Assembly (NCBI RefSeq): GCF_050908995.1 | Contig: NC_135120.1 | Location: 2,121,433-2,185,432, forward strand | Reading direction: 5' to 3' | Length of the DNA stretch: 64,000 nt | DNA from: Andrena cerasifolii | Lineage: Eukaryota > Arthropoda > Insecta > Hymenoptera > Andrenidae | Shown: piece after piece, positions 45,208-55,614 of the stretch | Layout: the number at the start of each line of letters is the position of its first letter | How positions within the stretch are numbered: the stretch's first letter is position 1 | Program-made: the position numbers and the translations under genes | The notes under the pieces: model-generated | The model's database searches: none | Seen by the model: the letters and a program-made list of their open reading frames with translations, nothing else | What the model was told of the DNA's origin: nothing

Positions 45208-45310
45208 GTATGTTCGAATGGTGTTTAATAGCCTTTGTGCCTTTGCGTCTGTAAATCATCTACATTGGCATTTGTACTACTTAAACTCCAGGATGCTATT
45301 GGAACATATC
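45208..45310 (+). CDS. GDPGP1: GDP-D-glucose phosphorylase 1, catalytic-motif exon
   Basis: A 103-bp exon between the acceptor TTCTCAG (ends 45207) and the donor GTAAGT (45311). With the two bases carried from 11585-11586 it opens on a serine codon. It then reads YVRMVFNSLCAFASVNHLHW and HLYYLNSRMLLEHI. The NHLHWHLYYL stretch is the histidine motif (HxHxH/Q) of the GDPGP/HIT-GalT group, holding the nucleophilic histidine. It ends in phase 0, which fits the exon at 60658. The exon is intact although it lies between an inverted repeat and unclassified transposon debris. Confidence 0.88.
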
Positions 45311-46339
45311 GTAAGTAAATATCTATATTTCTACTTTTTACGCATTTATGGGATTAATATTTTTAATAAGTATAGTTGCAAAATACAAATAGAAAATATG
45401 GCACAGAAAAGACTTAGAATTGAAAAGGAACTCAAACTATTGTTACTACTTCAACCCCAATACAACTCGACGCGACACGACGTGAGACAACCCATTTGCT
45501 TGTCGCAACCATTCTGCCCATCCCGCTCGTCATCCCGGAAAGCTTTCCTTCCAAAAAGGACACTATTCCCTCCACCACACACGCTTTCCCTGCTCATCCT
45601 TATGCGCGTCGCTGGGCCTCGAACGCGTTACCGGGCCCTCTGACGAATTGGGTTTTATCCCAGCGGACCTGCATCGTCAGAACTTCTCAATGTACATTCA
45701 TATCTTAAAACTAAACACGCTATCGTTCCGATACTACATATTCTGAGCTGATATATTTTTTAATTTGACAAAACTTGCGTTGTAATTTAGAAGGCCAGTG
45801 TCGAGCCTGAAACTGGTGAGCTTATACATATTCAGTGGTACGTGACGGCGTTTGATTTTGCAACGACCGAGCGATAGAGTCTATTTCCCTCACTTAATGA
45901 AATAAAAATATTGATAATAATTTTGTTATAACCAGAATTATGGAATAAAAATCAGGATTATTACGGGATTCGGCTGTTACTTTTATCTAAGACCTATGCA
46001 GGTCCCCGTCCTTTAGGATATGGCACAACGTTAAAATTCATAATAAACGAAATGAGAACCAGAAATGCCATGTATTACAAAAGAACGAAAAGAAAAATTA
46101 AAGAGAGTACCAAAAGGAGGATCTTTGACATGGATTTATTTAGATCTAACAATACAACTTTTCGATCGAAACGGAATCGCAACACTGTTACTATTTTATG
46201 AACGGCGAAAGAATTATAATTTACTTCCTTCTCTCCATCCAGACGCAATCGTACAACACATGGATAACGCCGTGCAGCGTGACGATAATTGGTCGAAGGA
46301 AATTACCACACTTATCATAATGGTTGGATCAATCTTCAG
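45311..46339 (+). other. GDPGP1 intron, no gene recognised
   Basis: An open frame at 46065-46388 begins MPCITKERKEKLKRVPKGG and has no domain known to me; it runs into low-complexity AT sequence. The rest shows nothing recognisable. Confidence 0.3.
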
Positions 46340-46580
46340 TCATAAAAAAATATTTAAAAAAAAAATGAAAACCGACTCAAAAAAATAAAAATGCACCAAA
46401 AAGTAAAAAATAATTTTTTTCCTTATTTAATTTACAACTCCCCTTTTTTATGTCGACGCCATATCATTTTCACTGTGTATTGGTGTAGACTTAAAAAATT
46501 GAGAGTCGTAGTTGAAATAAGGAAAAAAAAAATTTGTTGTGTATTTTTATATTTTTAAAGTCGGTTTTCATTTTTTAAAA
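46340..46580. repeat. AT-rich palindromic repeat with AAAACCGACT ends
   Basis: ATGAAAACCGACTCAAAAAA near 46366 pairs with TTAAAGTCGGTTTTCAT near 46555. Inner sequences also match (TTCCTTATTT against AAATAAGGAA). A related, more decayed piece lies at 2865-2945. Confidence 0.6.
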
Positions 46581-46997
46581 TTTTTTTTATTTTTTCCTTT
46601 TTAGTTTTACTGTTATTGAAGTTACATATATAACTCCATTTATTTTAAAAAAATGGGCAGGCCTGCAAAAGGAGCTGTTCGTAAAAAATCGGTTTGCTAG
46701 AACCGGAAGATTCTCAAAATAAGCGACTTGAAAAAGTGAGAATAAAGATGTTTCAAATTTGTTATTATTCACCAGTACTGGCAAAGTATTGGACCAATAT
46801 TGATGCAGTTTAGAATGAGACAACCGGGGCATCGCCCTCCTTCGAATAAAAAAAAGATCATTAAGATCGGTCCATATGCTGAGGAATTATGCGCGGGCAA
46901 ACATAAAAAAATACAGACGGGTTGAATCTATTACCTCCTCCTCTTTGAAGTCGATTAAAAAACAATTCATCATGACACCAACTGGGGAAATACTCTA

Positions 46998-49745
46998 CAG
47001 GGTGTCCCAAAAATGTCGGAGTTCCTTGAAAGGGGTGACTCAGGGGGTGATTTGAAACAACTTTTTCCTTAGCGAAAATATTGTCCGAAGCTTCGTTAAC
47101 GAGATATTAACAAAAAAAACCGACCAATCAGAACGCGCGCCTTCCGCCCGAGCTCCTGTTATAGCGTTGGCTACGCGGCAGGCGGCTGCGCTTGTACTAC
47201 GAAGGTATGAACAAGCAAGTCGGTATGCACCGAAGGAAATCGCGTTACACCGTTTTATTTTAAAGCGGAATCTTAAATAATAATTGTTTGAAGTGAGAGG
47301 ACAAGAAATACGCAAATTTGGTTTTCAAATAAGGCATAAATGAAAAGGTATGTAACAAAAAAAGTGTGACAAGTGATCATAATTCGTTATTGAGGTAAAA
47401 ATCCGTAGTTTAATCACGGCCAACATAACTAAATTTAAAAAATAATATTAGGTGTATGAATAAATTCTTTCAAACTGGATTTACATAATTGGTATAAAGC
47501 AACCGAATTTCCATCGCAGTGATATTCGTAAGCTAGCAGAAAAATGGCAAAAGGTAATTAACAATAATGGAAATTATTTCGATGATTGAGTTGTTTTCAT
47601 ATTTTTTAAATCAAACTGTTATTGAACCCTAAAATCGAACAGAATTTATTTCTACACCTAATAATCACTAATAAATTAAATAATAAGTGCTTTTGTTTTG
47701 AAATTCAAGCGCGTGTTTATACTGGTGGGCCTTGTGGAGGAGACATGACTGTAAAGAAGGCCTCTTCAAAACAGTGGCCGTTTGAGAGGGATGCAGGACA
47801 GATTTTTTTAGGTTACGACCAATCGGACTTCATGCCCACCTTTTCTCGCACGGAATACGTCAACGCGTGGTTTTGTTTTGAAATTCGAGCGCGTCCTTAT
47901 ACTCGAGAGATAAGGGACCTGCCTTTAATTAGAAGGAAGGACGAAGCAGGTGGGACTGCGCGCAGTCAGCGAGTTACCGCCTTTCTTCCTGTGTCTCTCC
48001 GCGAGATGTATTTAAAATTAATCAGGCTGATGGGCCAAAGCATTTCGCCAGGGTCGCGGTTTATGACCGTATTGTCCTGCGAGTCGGCGGTAGAGAACGA
48101 TTTGTTTTGGGTAATTTATGGCTTAGCTGGTTCCGCCTCGTAGCTGACGTGACCTCAGAGTATTGGAAAACGGAAACGGGGATTGGTATGCCTTTTCTTC
48201 TTTATAGCAACTCGAAGACTTTCTGTTTCTCTTCTCTTCGGGCCCTTTTGAACCGAAACACGTGGCGTCTGCTGTCTATCTAGATGCAACGGGTACATTG
48301 GCAGTAAAAGGACGGAGCGCCGACTTAGGTGAAAGTGTAGGATGGGTCGCTCGTTGCACATCTGCAAAGAACGTGTGTTTCGAAAATGTGCTGGCTTCTT
48401 TTTACCTAAAGCCTCTTGTTCTGGTGGGAGTTAACTCATAATGGAACGAGAGAAACTACTTGGGGGTAGAGGAAGTTGCTTGGAAAAAATCCTGTCAGTC
48501 AGCTAGCAATCTCGTCCCAGAAATGTTCTCCGCTCAAGAATATTACGCCATGTTCTGGGTGTACGCCCGGAGCAACGGGGTCGCAAGTGCTACTGTGCGA
48601 GCGTTTGCACGGGAATACCCGCACATCCAAACCCCCAGCGAGGATAGGATTCGGCGTTTGGCGTCAAGATCATTCTCAACGGAGCCAATGATGCCGCAAG
48701 GCGTGCGTAGACGCTGAGGGTCGTCACATCGAGCAACTGCTCAACTAACATTGCTCGGCCCCTTCCGGGGCCACCAATTTTATAACGTAGGAACAACACG
48801 TTCCATGAAAAGTAAATTAAGTGATCAGTGTTAGTGGCCGTGCAGTGAAGTGAATATTCGGTACATTAACCCGGACGCACTTGACGTTGCGATCCTTACC
48901 TTCGGGTGGTGTTATACCTGCGATCAGCTGAGCAGTGGGCGCAACCCTACCATAAATCTTTTCGTCCACCGATGACCAGGATCGGCACAGTGACCTACTT
49001 AGTGACGCAGGTTTCCGAAACGGAAGGAAAGGAAGGAAAGGAATGCCCGTAGGGGTGAGTATTATTTAATTTATTAGTGATTATTAGGTGTAGAAATAAA
49101 TATTGTTCGATTTTAGGGTTCAATAACAGTTTGATTTAAAAAATATGAAAACAACTCAATCATCGAAATAATTTCCATTATTGTTAATTACCTTTTGCCA
49201 TTTTTCTGCTAGCTTACGAATATCACTGCGATAGAAATTCGGTTGCTTTATACCGATTATGTAAATCCAGTTTGAAAGAATTTATTCATACACCTAATAT
49301 TATTTTTTAAATTTAGTTATGTTGGCCGTGATTAAACTACGGATTTTTACCTCAATAACGAATTATGATCACTTGTCACACTTTTTTTGTTACATACCTT
49401 TTCATTTATGCCTTATTTGAAAACCAAATTTGCGTATTTCTTGTCCTCTCACTTCAAACAATTATTATTTATGATTCTGCTTTAAAAAAACTGTGTAACA
49501 TGGTTTCCTTCGATGCATGCCGACTTGCTTGTTCGTACCTTCGTAGTACAAGCGCAGCCGCGTACCGCATAGCCAACGCTACAACGGAAGCTCGGGCGGA
49601 AGGCGCGCGCTCTGATTGGTCGGGGTTTTTTGTTAATATCTCGTTAACGAAGCTTCGGACAATATTTTTGCTAAGGAAAAAGTTGTTTCAAATCACTCCC
49701 TGAGTCACCCCTTTCAAGGAACTCCGACATTTTTGGGACACCCTG
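46998..49745. mobile_element. TA-flanked foldback DNA transposon, subfamily B
   Basis: The ends CAGGGTGTCCCAAAAATGTC and its inverse are bordered by TA at 46996-46997 and 49746-49747. The outer 690 bp at each side (46998-47690 and about 49060-49745) are inverted repeats with few differences. Inward, the right side carries the long subfamily-B arm (matching 15219-16900 inverted), while the left side is shorter, so one arm has lost about 1 kb. The right side contains the best-preserved helix-turn-helix remnant of the family (48510-48717). No DDE domain. Confidence 0.8.
48510..48717 (+). pseudogene. DUF4817-like helix-turn-helix of an IS630-type transposase
   Basis: The frame reads MFSAQEYYAMFWVYARSNGV, then AFAREYPHIQTPSEDRIRRL. 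The pattern EYxxMxxVYxxxxGxxxxAxxxFAxxYPxxxxPS matches the N-terminal helix-turn-helix (DUF4817) found in many insect IS630/Tc1-type transposases that bind the terminal repeats. Upstream codons (EEVAWKKSCQSASN) have no family resemblance and a stop follows at 48715. Only the DNA-binding domain remains; the same remnant occurs, more broken, in the elements at 6953 and 15219. Confidence 0.6.
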
Positions 49746-50199
49746 TATACACTGTCACGTCTTGAGTAGCGGTGTTGAGGACAGTGACAAGGTATGGGGT
49801 TACAAGGGGTTTTTTAGGAACGCAGGAAATTTTAGACGCGAAAGCGAGCTTCGTGGTACAGGGAGAGCTGCGAGATTTAACCCGGGAGTAGGCGCGCCAA
49901 ATAACTTACGTTAGTAGGCGCGCGTCGGTCATTTCGACCGATGATAATGTAATGAGAAATAACTTAATAAAAATGACTAAACTAATATAAATAATGCATA
50001 ACATTGTATTTTAATTATTTCAGAATCGTTATACATAAATAATTTTCATTTTTATGATAAAATAAATTTTAATCTGTTAACGAAATAAATAATAATAAAT
50101 GAAAGAAAATAAATATAAACTATATAATAAAATATAAAGTAAATAAATATAATTAACTGTCAATGAAATAAATAACTAATTATTCCTCGCTTAATAAAC

Positions 50200-51037
50200 T
50201 AGAGTCGCTCGCATCATTACAACATTCCTTACAAAAGTAGTGTATGTTCATTGCATATGAATGCGTTACATTTAGTACATTGTTTTCCCGTTTTTCTATT
50301 TTTTTTAGTACTACAAAAATAACTTCTTCCAGGATATACTGATCCTCGATCATTATTTGTTTTTTTAATGATATTTTGTATTTCGTATTTTATATTATGC
50401 AGTAATGTTGTGATTTTTGACCTAGCATATATATGTTTTTGCACTAAATTAAGTGCAAGTTCTTTTAAAAAGTAACGTCGCACCGAGGTATTTTTTTTAT
50501 TATTAGTTTTAATAATTATTTGTGCGTTTATCCCAGCCATATTTAAAACTGAAAAAATTAATCTTAGTGACCATCTATTACACTTTCTCGCAACAGAATA
50601 TGTTCCTTTCATCTCGTCGACGACATCAACCCCTGCTTTCGTTGAATTGTAATAACAAATAATTTCTGGTTTGTTATTATTTTCTGGGATAATTGTGTCA
50701 TCATGATGCATTGTAGACAAAAGTAATACACATGTATCTCTTTTCGGTGTGTAAGAAACTAAAGTCATATTTTCGCAAAATCCAAATTGACTGGAATGAA
50801 CATCTGCTCCTTTAGAAATAAATGTAGGAGGTATCTCCCATTTATTTTTTCTCAACGTTGCAACGGAAGTCAAATTATGCTCCTTTAGAAGCTTCTTAGC
50901 GAGCGGTATCGAAGAAAACCAGTTATCCATTGTTATGTTTCTACCAGATTTTGAAATAGGCTTTATCAAACGTAAAACAACATCACTACTGGCATTACTT
51001 ATATTGAAAGGACCATCCGGTTGCTGACCTGCATAAA
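50200..51037 (-). pseudogene. piggyBac transposase, C-terminal half
   Basis: Continues the frame on the far side of Spy: YAGQQPDGPFNISN, VVLRLIKPIS, then GRNITMDNWFSSIPLAKKLL (second catalytic Asp) and STKAGVDVVDEM (third). YSVARKCNRW follows. Near the end a CTKCNAFICNEH zinc-finger segment is followed by a stop at 50229. In the next frame CKECC continues to a stop near 50180, so another one-base shift probably truncates the C-terminal cysteine-rich domain that binds the ends. The catalytic triad is otherwise intact. Confidence 0.9.
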
Positions 51038-52433
51038 GGGTCTAGCCGGATAAGCTTAAGGAAAACGGCCCCAGCACCAATTTTAATATTTATGTGTTCT
51101 AAATAATGCTCTTTGCCTAAAAAACCACTGAGAAAAATTTCAGATCTCTACCCCCTCTCGTTAGGGTGATATGGGGATAACAACCCTAAACTTTACTATT
51201 TTTTTTCTCAGGAACTACTTAAGATATTTGAATGTTTAAAAATGCAAATAGTAGGTACTTTTTAGCTCTACCACATATATTTTTTTCGAAATTGTAGATC
51301 AATTGTTAAGGGTGAAAATAAAGGAATTCATTTTTGGGGGGTTGTTTTGGCAAACAACCCCTTGAGTGACACCTACGAAAAAAATCAGGAGTAAAGCGTC
51401 ACTACTTAAGTATTATCTATTTAAGTTACAGAGGGGTCGGATTGGTGGAACATAGTAAAAAATAAATAAAACGTATATAAAATCTCTTGGCATATTGTAC
51501 TAAATAGGCCGGCCGCATGACCAATAGGGAGGCAAAAAATCGTGCATGTTTAGGATCTTTTCAGGAAAGCTTAGGAAAATGTATATTCATAAATGCCATT
51601 ACGTTGTAAAACTTACATATTTAACCAGTTTTGGCAATTATTAATCAAGCGCTTTGCGACGACTGCCGCTGATTGAAAATGAATCGTCTGAAATAAACAA
51701 TTCGGACATTTTTAGATAATGTGTTGAATATTTCTAAAAGGAGAACGCGTTTAAGGTTTTGTGTGTAGTTTACACATTAATAAAAAAATAATTTTTTAAC
51801 TTACACGTTATCGACTTCTGGTTCTAATCTTCGTCGCTGTCTTCGTCAATAACAGCAGTTACGGTGGTTATATCGAATAATTCGGTTAATATTTCCGCTG
51901 GCTTAATAATTTTTTATTTGTAACGCCCATGTGCTAAATAATAAATTATGGCAGCAACATGGGAACAGCATCCCACAGTCCTATTGCCATTTGCACAATC
52001 ACAGGTATAGCGTTGTATACCTGCAGAGGTGTTCGAAGGTTCGTACTGAATATAGCACTGGTATGTTTTGCTGTTTATGTGCCTTGAACGGACTTTCATT
52101 TTTATAATATTGCTATTTTCTTTATAATAGTCTACGTTCAAAACATCCTCAGTATTCATTAGCTCGGCGAGGTAGCATACCGCTTGTGACAACTGATATG
52201 TACCCGTAAATACCAGCTTCAGTTCGTTTTCCGTAAGTTCTGGAAAATCTATGAGCGAAGTTGCAGACATTGTCGTAAAGGGTTTTTTACGTCGATTTAA
52301 ATGTTCTGTTTCCACTAATTCCTGAAGTGTGTTTCGTTGAGATTGACGTTCTTTCATATATTCAATTATCGTGTCAGCGAGTTCTGGGTCAGAATTTAAT
52401 CTCTTCCCAAACATATTATGTAGGAATCCAGCT
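51038..52433 (+). repeat. Spy palindrome, left arm
   Basis: The reverse complement of 54220-55614. By eye I see one 1-bp indel (GCGTCACTAC here, GCGTACTAC there, near 51391) and one substitution in the coding part (stop versus TCA). It includes about 500 bp of transposase coding sequence. Confidence 0.9.
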
Positions 52434-53875
52434 ATTCGGCATAACGATTTCAGACCTGGTAGCATCTTATTGTCCATGCTGTGGTGCAATAAACGATACT
52501 TTTGCCCTATAGCACCGTGTACTGCTTCTACCACCCAACGTACTTTTGTCACAAATCGGGAGGCATTCGCTTCTTCCGTGGTTAATTGTGCTCGCTTCCC
52601 TTTAAACGCCGGCATTAAAACATTATATCCTTGATCCTGCATGATCTGTACAGCATCCCGGAATCCACGGTCGACAATACAAAAATCACCTGGCCGTAAA
52701 ATTGATTTTAATCCAGTGGGATCTTCTAACAGAGTTTTGATTATACTGGCATCGTTCATTGTACCATTAAATGGACCTGCTATATCAACAACGTAGCCAT
52801 TTGTTGTGCAGATGGTAAATGGCTTGCATAATGGTGCCTTTTTCTGTCCGGAGTACGATTTCCTCTGATACACATTATTGCTACTTTTTCCGTGTCTAAC
52901 ATATGTCCCGTCAAATATCAATGCCAATTGTGTATCTCCAAAGTCAAAAAGCTTTTTTGCAACATAAGCGGTTTCAGCCGAAATCAGATCCTCCCTAGAT
53001 TTTGCATTTAGTCCAAAGCAAGTTGGCAAGACATCCTTTTCAAATGCATTCATTATTTGGTGGTAATAATCGGACACTTTCTGTTCATATTCTAGGCCGA
53101 GTATCTGCTGAATCATTTTGTTTGAGCTACCACTTCTAAGCTTAAATAGAAATACCACTAGAGCTTGTGTTACTGTCCGTGACCCGCTGTTTCGCATACT
53201 GGTGAACATTTGCCGCAGTTCTATAATGTTTTCCCAGTTAAGACCAGTGAAAGTATTTAATTGTTCTTCGGATAACGAAAAATCGCCAATCTTGTCATGC
53301 AATGATACATCCACTTTGCTCGACAATTGATTGAATAGTAATGACACCTCTGATACTTCTATCGTACTGAAATTAGAATGTGCACGTAAAAGCTGGAGTT
53401 CGTCCGTATAAAATCTTTTTTTAATTATGTGCGTAGCGCAACATCGATTGCCTTTTGGTATATAAATCTTTCGTTTTGCAAATGCTTGAAGGCGTGCTTC
53501 AAGTGGTATTACGATGAGGCGACCGCTTGTATAGCACAGGGTACAATATCTGTGCGTAGATGCAACTCTTTTGAGCGGCAGTTCTATGAAGTTGGCTTCC
53601 GAAATCATATTTCTGGTTTGTACATGGAAGTCTGGATCCATTGCAGTATTAGCAACACCATCATTCTCATCTATAACTGTTTCTGGACTCTGTGCCCTAT
53701 ACGCATTCAATCTGCATTTGTTGCAAAATACAGAGCCAATTGTCACAGTGTTGCTACAGTGTGCTTGGTATCTTATTACTTCATCTTCCGTAATAATTCG
53801 TTTTACTTTCCCGATGAATTTCCTTCTTGATAAATTACAATTAATGCAGTTATCGGCATTAGCAGTTTCAGACAT
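51914..53875 (-). CDS. Spy-type DDE transposase with SWIM zinc finger
   Basis: I chose the second ATG (53875, MSETANADNC); an upstream in-frame ATG at 53947 would add 24 codons. The protein is 653 residues. N-terminal CxxC pairs (CINC near residue 10; CNKC near 52; CTLC near 112) suggest zinc binding. The RNase H-like core has LIFDGTYVRHG (Asp, about 322), CIVDRGFRDAV (Asp, about 402) and VRWVVEAVHGAIG (Glu, about 450), the DDE_Tnp_4-like spacing. A C-terminal SWIM-type finger CDCANGNR...CCSHVAAI lies near 625. The stop at 51914-51916 is TAA where the opposite palindrome arm has TCA and reads 31 more codons, so this copy is slightly truncated. Otherwise the frame is open and all catalytic residues are present. 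Confidence 0.85.
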   Translation of the reverse strand: MSETANADNCINCNLSRRKFIGKVKRIITEDEVIRYQAHCSNTVTIGSVFCNKCRLNAYRAQSPETVIDENDGVANTAMDPDFHVQTRNMISEANFIELPLKRVASTHRYCTLCYTSGRLIVIPLEARLQAFAKRKIYIPKGNRCCATHIIKKRFYTDELQLLRAHSNFSTIEVSEVSLLFNQLSSKVDVSLHDKIGDFSLSEEQLNTFTGLNWENIIELRQMFTSMRNSGSRTVTQALVVFLFKLRSGSSNKMIQQILGLEYEQKVSDYYHQIMNAFEKDVLPTCFGLNAKSREDLISAETAYVAKKLFDFGDTQLALIFDGTYVRHGKSSNNVYQRKSYSGQKKAPLCKPFTICTTNGYVVDIAGPFNGTMNDASIIKTLLEDPTGLKSILRPGDFCIVDRGFRDAVQIMQDQGYNVLMPAFKGKRAQLTTEEANASRFVTKVRWVVEAVHGAIGQKYRLLHHSMDNKMLPGLKSLCRIAGFLHNMFGKRLNSDPELADTIIEYMKERQSQRNTLQELVETEHLNRRKKPFTTMSATSLIDFPELTENELKLVFTGTYQLSQAVCYLAELMNTEDVLNVDYYKENSNIIKMKVRSRHINSKTYQCYIQYEPSNTSAGIQRYTCDCANGNRTVGCCSHVAAIIYYLAHGRYK

Positions 53876-53967
53876 CTCAAAGTATATTAACACTACCACT
53901 TTTCGTTGCACGACTAAAGACGCTAGAGAATCTCCAACAATTAACAAAACACATGAATGTTTCGTCG

Positions 53968-54055
53968 CATAGCAACGCGATGCTCATCTCATAGCAAAGC
54001 GCTGCTCATCTCATAACAACGCGGTGCTCATCTCATAGCACTGTGTTGTTCATCT
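53968..54055. repeat. Four tandem 22-bp units at the head-to-head junction
   Basis: Four consecutive 22-bp units of the form CATAGCAACGCGATGCTCAT plus CT, with 2-6 differences between units, lie between the start of the full transposase gene and the deleted copy. Confidence 0.9.
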
Positions 54056-54059
54056 GATA

Positions 54060-54829
54060 TATTCTCTGTTCAATAGAAGTGTCAGACGTATCTTTGTTAT
54101 TAAACCAATTGTCGAGCAAAGTGGATTTATCATTGCATGACAACATTGGCGAAGAACAATTAAATACTTTCACTGGTCTTAACTTGGAAAACATTATAGA
54201 ACTGCGGCAAATGTTCACCAGCTGGATTCCTACATAATATGTTTGGGAAGAGATTAAATTCTGACCCAGAACTCGCTGACACGATAATTGAATATATGAA
54301 AGAACGTCAATCTCAACGAAACACACTTCAGGAATTAGTGGAAACAGAACATTTAAATCGACGTAAAAAACCCTTTACGACAATGTCTGCAACTTCGCTC
54401 ATAGATTTTCCAGAACTTACGGAAAACGAACTGAAGCTGGTATTTACGGGTACATATCAGTTGTCACAAGCGGTATGCTACCTCGCCGAGCTAATGAATA
54501 CTGAGGATGTTTTGAACGTAGACTATTATAAAGAAAATAGCAATATTATAAAAATGAAAGTCCGTTCAAGGCACATAAACAGCAAAACATACCAGTGCTA
54601 TATTCAGTACGAACCTTCGAACACCTCTGCAGGTATACAACGCTATACCTGTGATTGTGCAAATGGCAATAGGACTGTGGGATGCTGTTCCCATGTTGCT
54701 GCCATAATTTATTATTTAGCACATGGGCGTTACAAATCAAAAATTATTAAGCCAGCGGAAATATTAACCGAATTATTCGATATAACCACCGTAACTGCTG
54801 TTATTGACGAAGACAGCGACGAAGATTAG
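54060..54829 (+). pseudogene. Second Spy transposase copy, catalytic core deleted
   Basis: On the plus strand, 54075-54219 is a diverged version of the coding segment around IEVSEVSLLFNQLS to ELRQMFTS of the main copy, with roughly 85-90 percent base identity by eye. It is then joined directly to the C-terminal segment AGFLHNMFGKRLN (from 54220), so about 255 residues containing the whole DDE core are missing. The C-terminal part is nearly identical to the main copy and ends at 54829 after ITTVTAVIDEDSDED, including 31 residues lost from the main copy. It cannot be catalytic but keeps the SWIM-type finger. Confidence 0.85.
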
Positions 54830-55614
54830 AACCAGAAGTCGATAACGTGTAAGTTAAAAAATTATTTTTTTATTAATGTGTAAACTACACACAAAACCTT
54901 AAACGCGTTCTCCTTTTAGAAATATTCAACACATTATCTAAAAATGTCCGAATTGTTTATTTCAGACGATTCATTTTCAATCAGCGGCAGTCGTCGCAAA
55001 GCGCTTGATTAATAATTGCCAAAACTGGTTAAATATGTAAGTTTTACAACGTAATGGCATTTATGAATATACATTTTCCTAAGCTTTCCTGAAAAGATCC
55101 TAAACATGCACGATTTTTTGCCTCCCTATTGGTCATGCGGCCGGCCTATTTAGTACAATATGCCAAGAGATTTTATATACGTTTTATTTATTTTTTACTA
55201 TGTTCCACCAATCCGACCCCTCTGTAACTTAAATAGATAATACTTAAGTAGTACGCTTTACTCCTGATTTTTTTCGTAGGTGTCACTCAAGGGGTTGTTT
55301 GCCAAAACAACCCCCCAAAAATGAATTCCTTTATTTTCACCCTTAACAATTGATCTACAATTTCGAAAAAAATATATGTGGTAGAGCTAAAAAGTACCTA
55401 CTATTTGCATTTTTAAACATTCAAATATCTTAAGTAGTTCCTGAGAAAAAAAATAGTAAAGTTTAGGGTTGTTATCCCCATATCACCCTAACGAGAGGGG
55501 GTAGAGATCTGAAATTTTTCTCAGTGGTTTTTTAGGCAAAGAGCATTATTTAGAACACATAAATATTAAAATTGGTGCTGGGGCCGTTTTCCTTAAGCTT
55601 ATCCGGCTAGACCC
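54220..55614 (-). repeat. Spy palindrome, right arm
   Basis: Inverted copy of 51038-52433. It begins in the transposase frame at the words AGCTGGATTCCTACATAATA and runs to the outer end CCGGCTAGACCC. Confidence 0.9.

Larger units (their letters stand above)
51038..55614. mobile_element. Spy-type transposon, head-to-head palindromic composite
   Basis: The ends GGGTCTAGCCGG and CCGGCTAGACCC lie directly between AAA (51035-51037) and TTT (55615-55617) with no duplicated flank. Removing 4577 bp restores an uninterrupted AAATTT and an open piggyBac frame (LE-I-YAG). Insertion between AAA and TTT without target-site duplication is the published hallmark of Spy transposons. The encoded DDE transposase, of the IS5/ISL2EU/Harbinger-related kind, agrees. 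Arms 51038-52433 and 54220-55614 are inverted repeats of about 1.4 kb. Inside lie a full transposase copy (minus) and a deleted copy (plus). Confidence 0.88.

Noticed and set aside
46065..46388. A 107-codon basic frame as a conserved host gene
   Set aside because: No recognisable domain, a poly-lysine end reading into AT-rich repeat, and location inside an intron full of repeats; left as unassigned.
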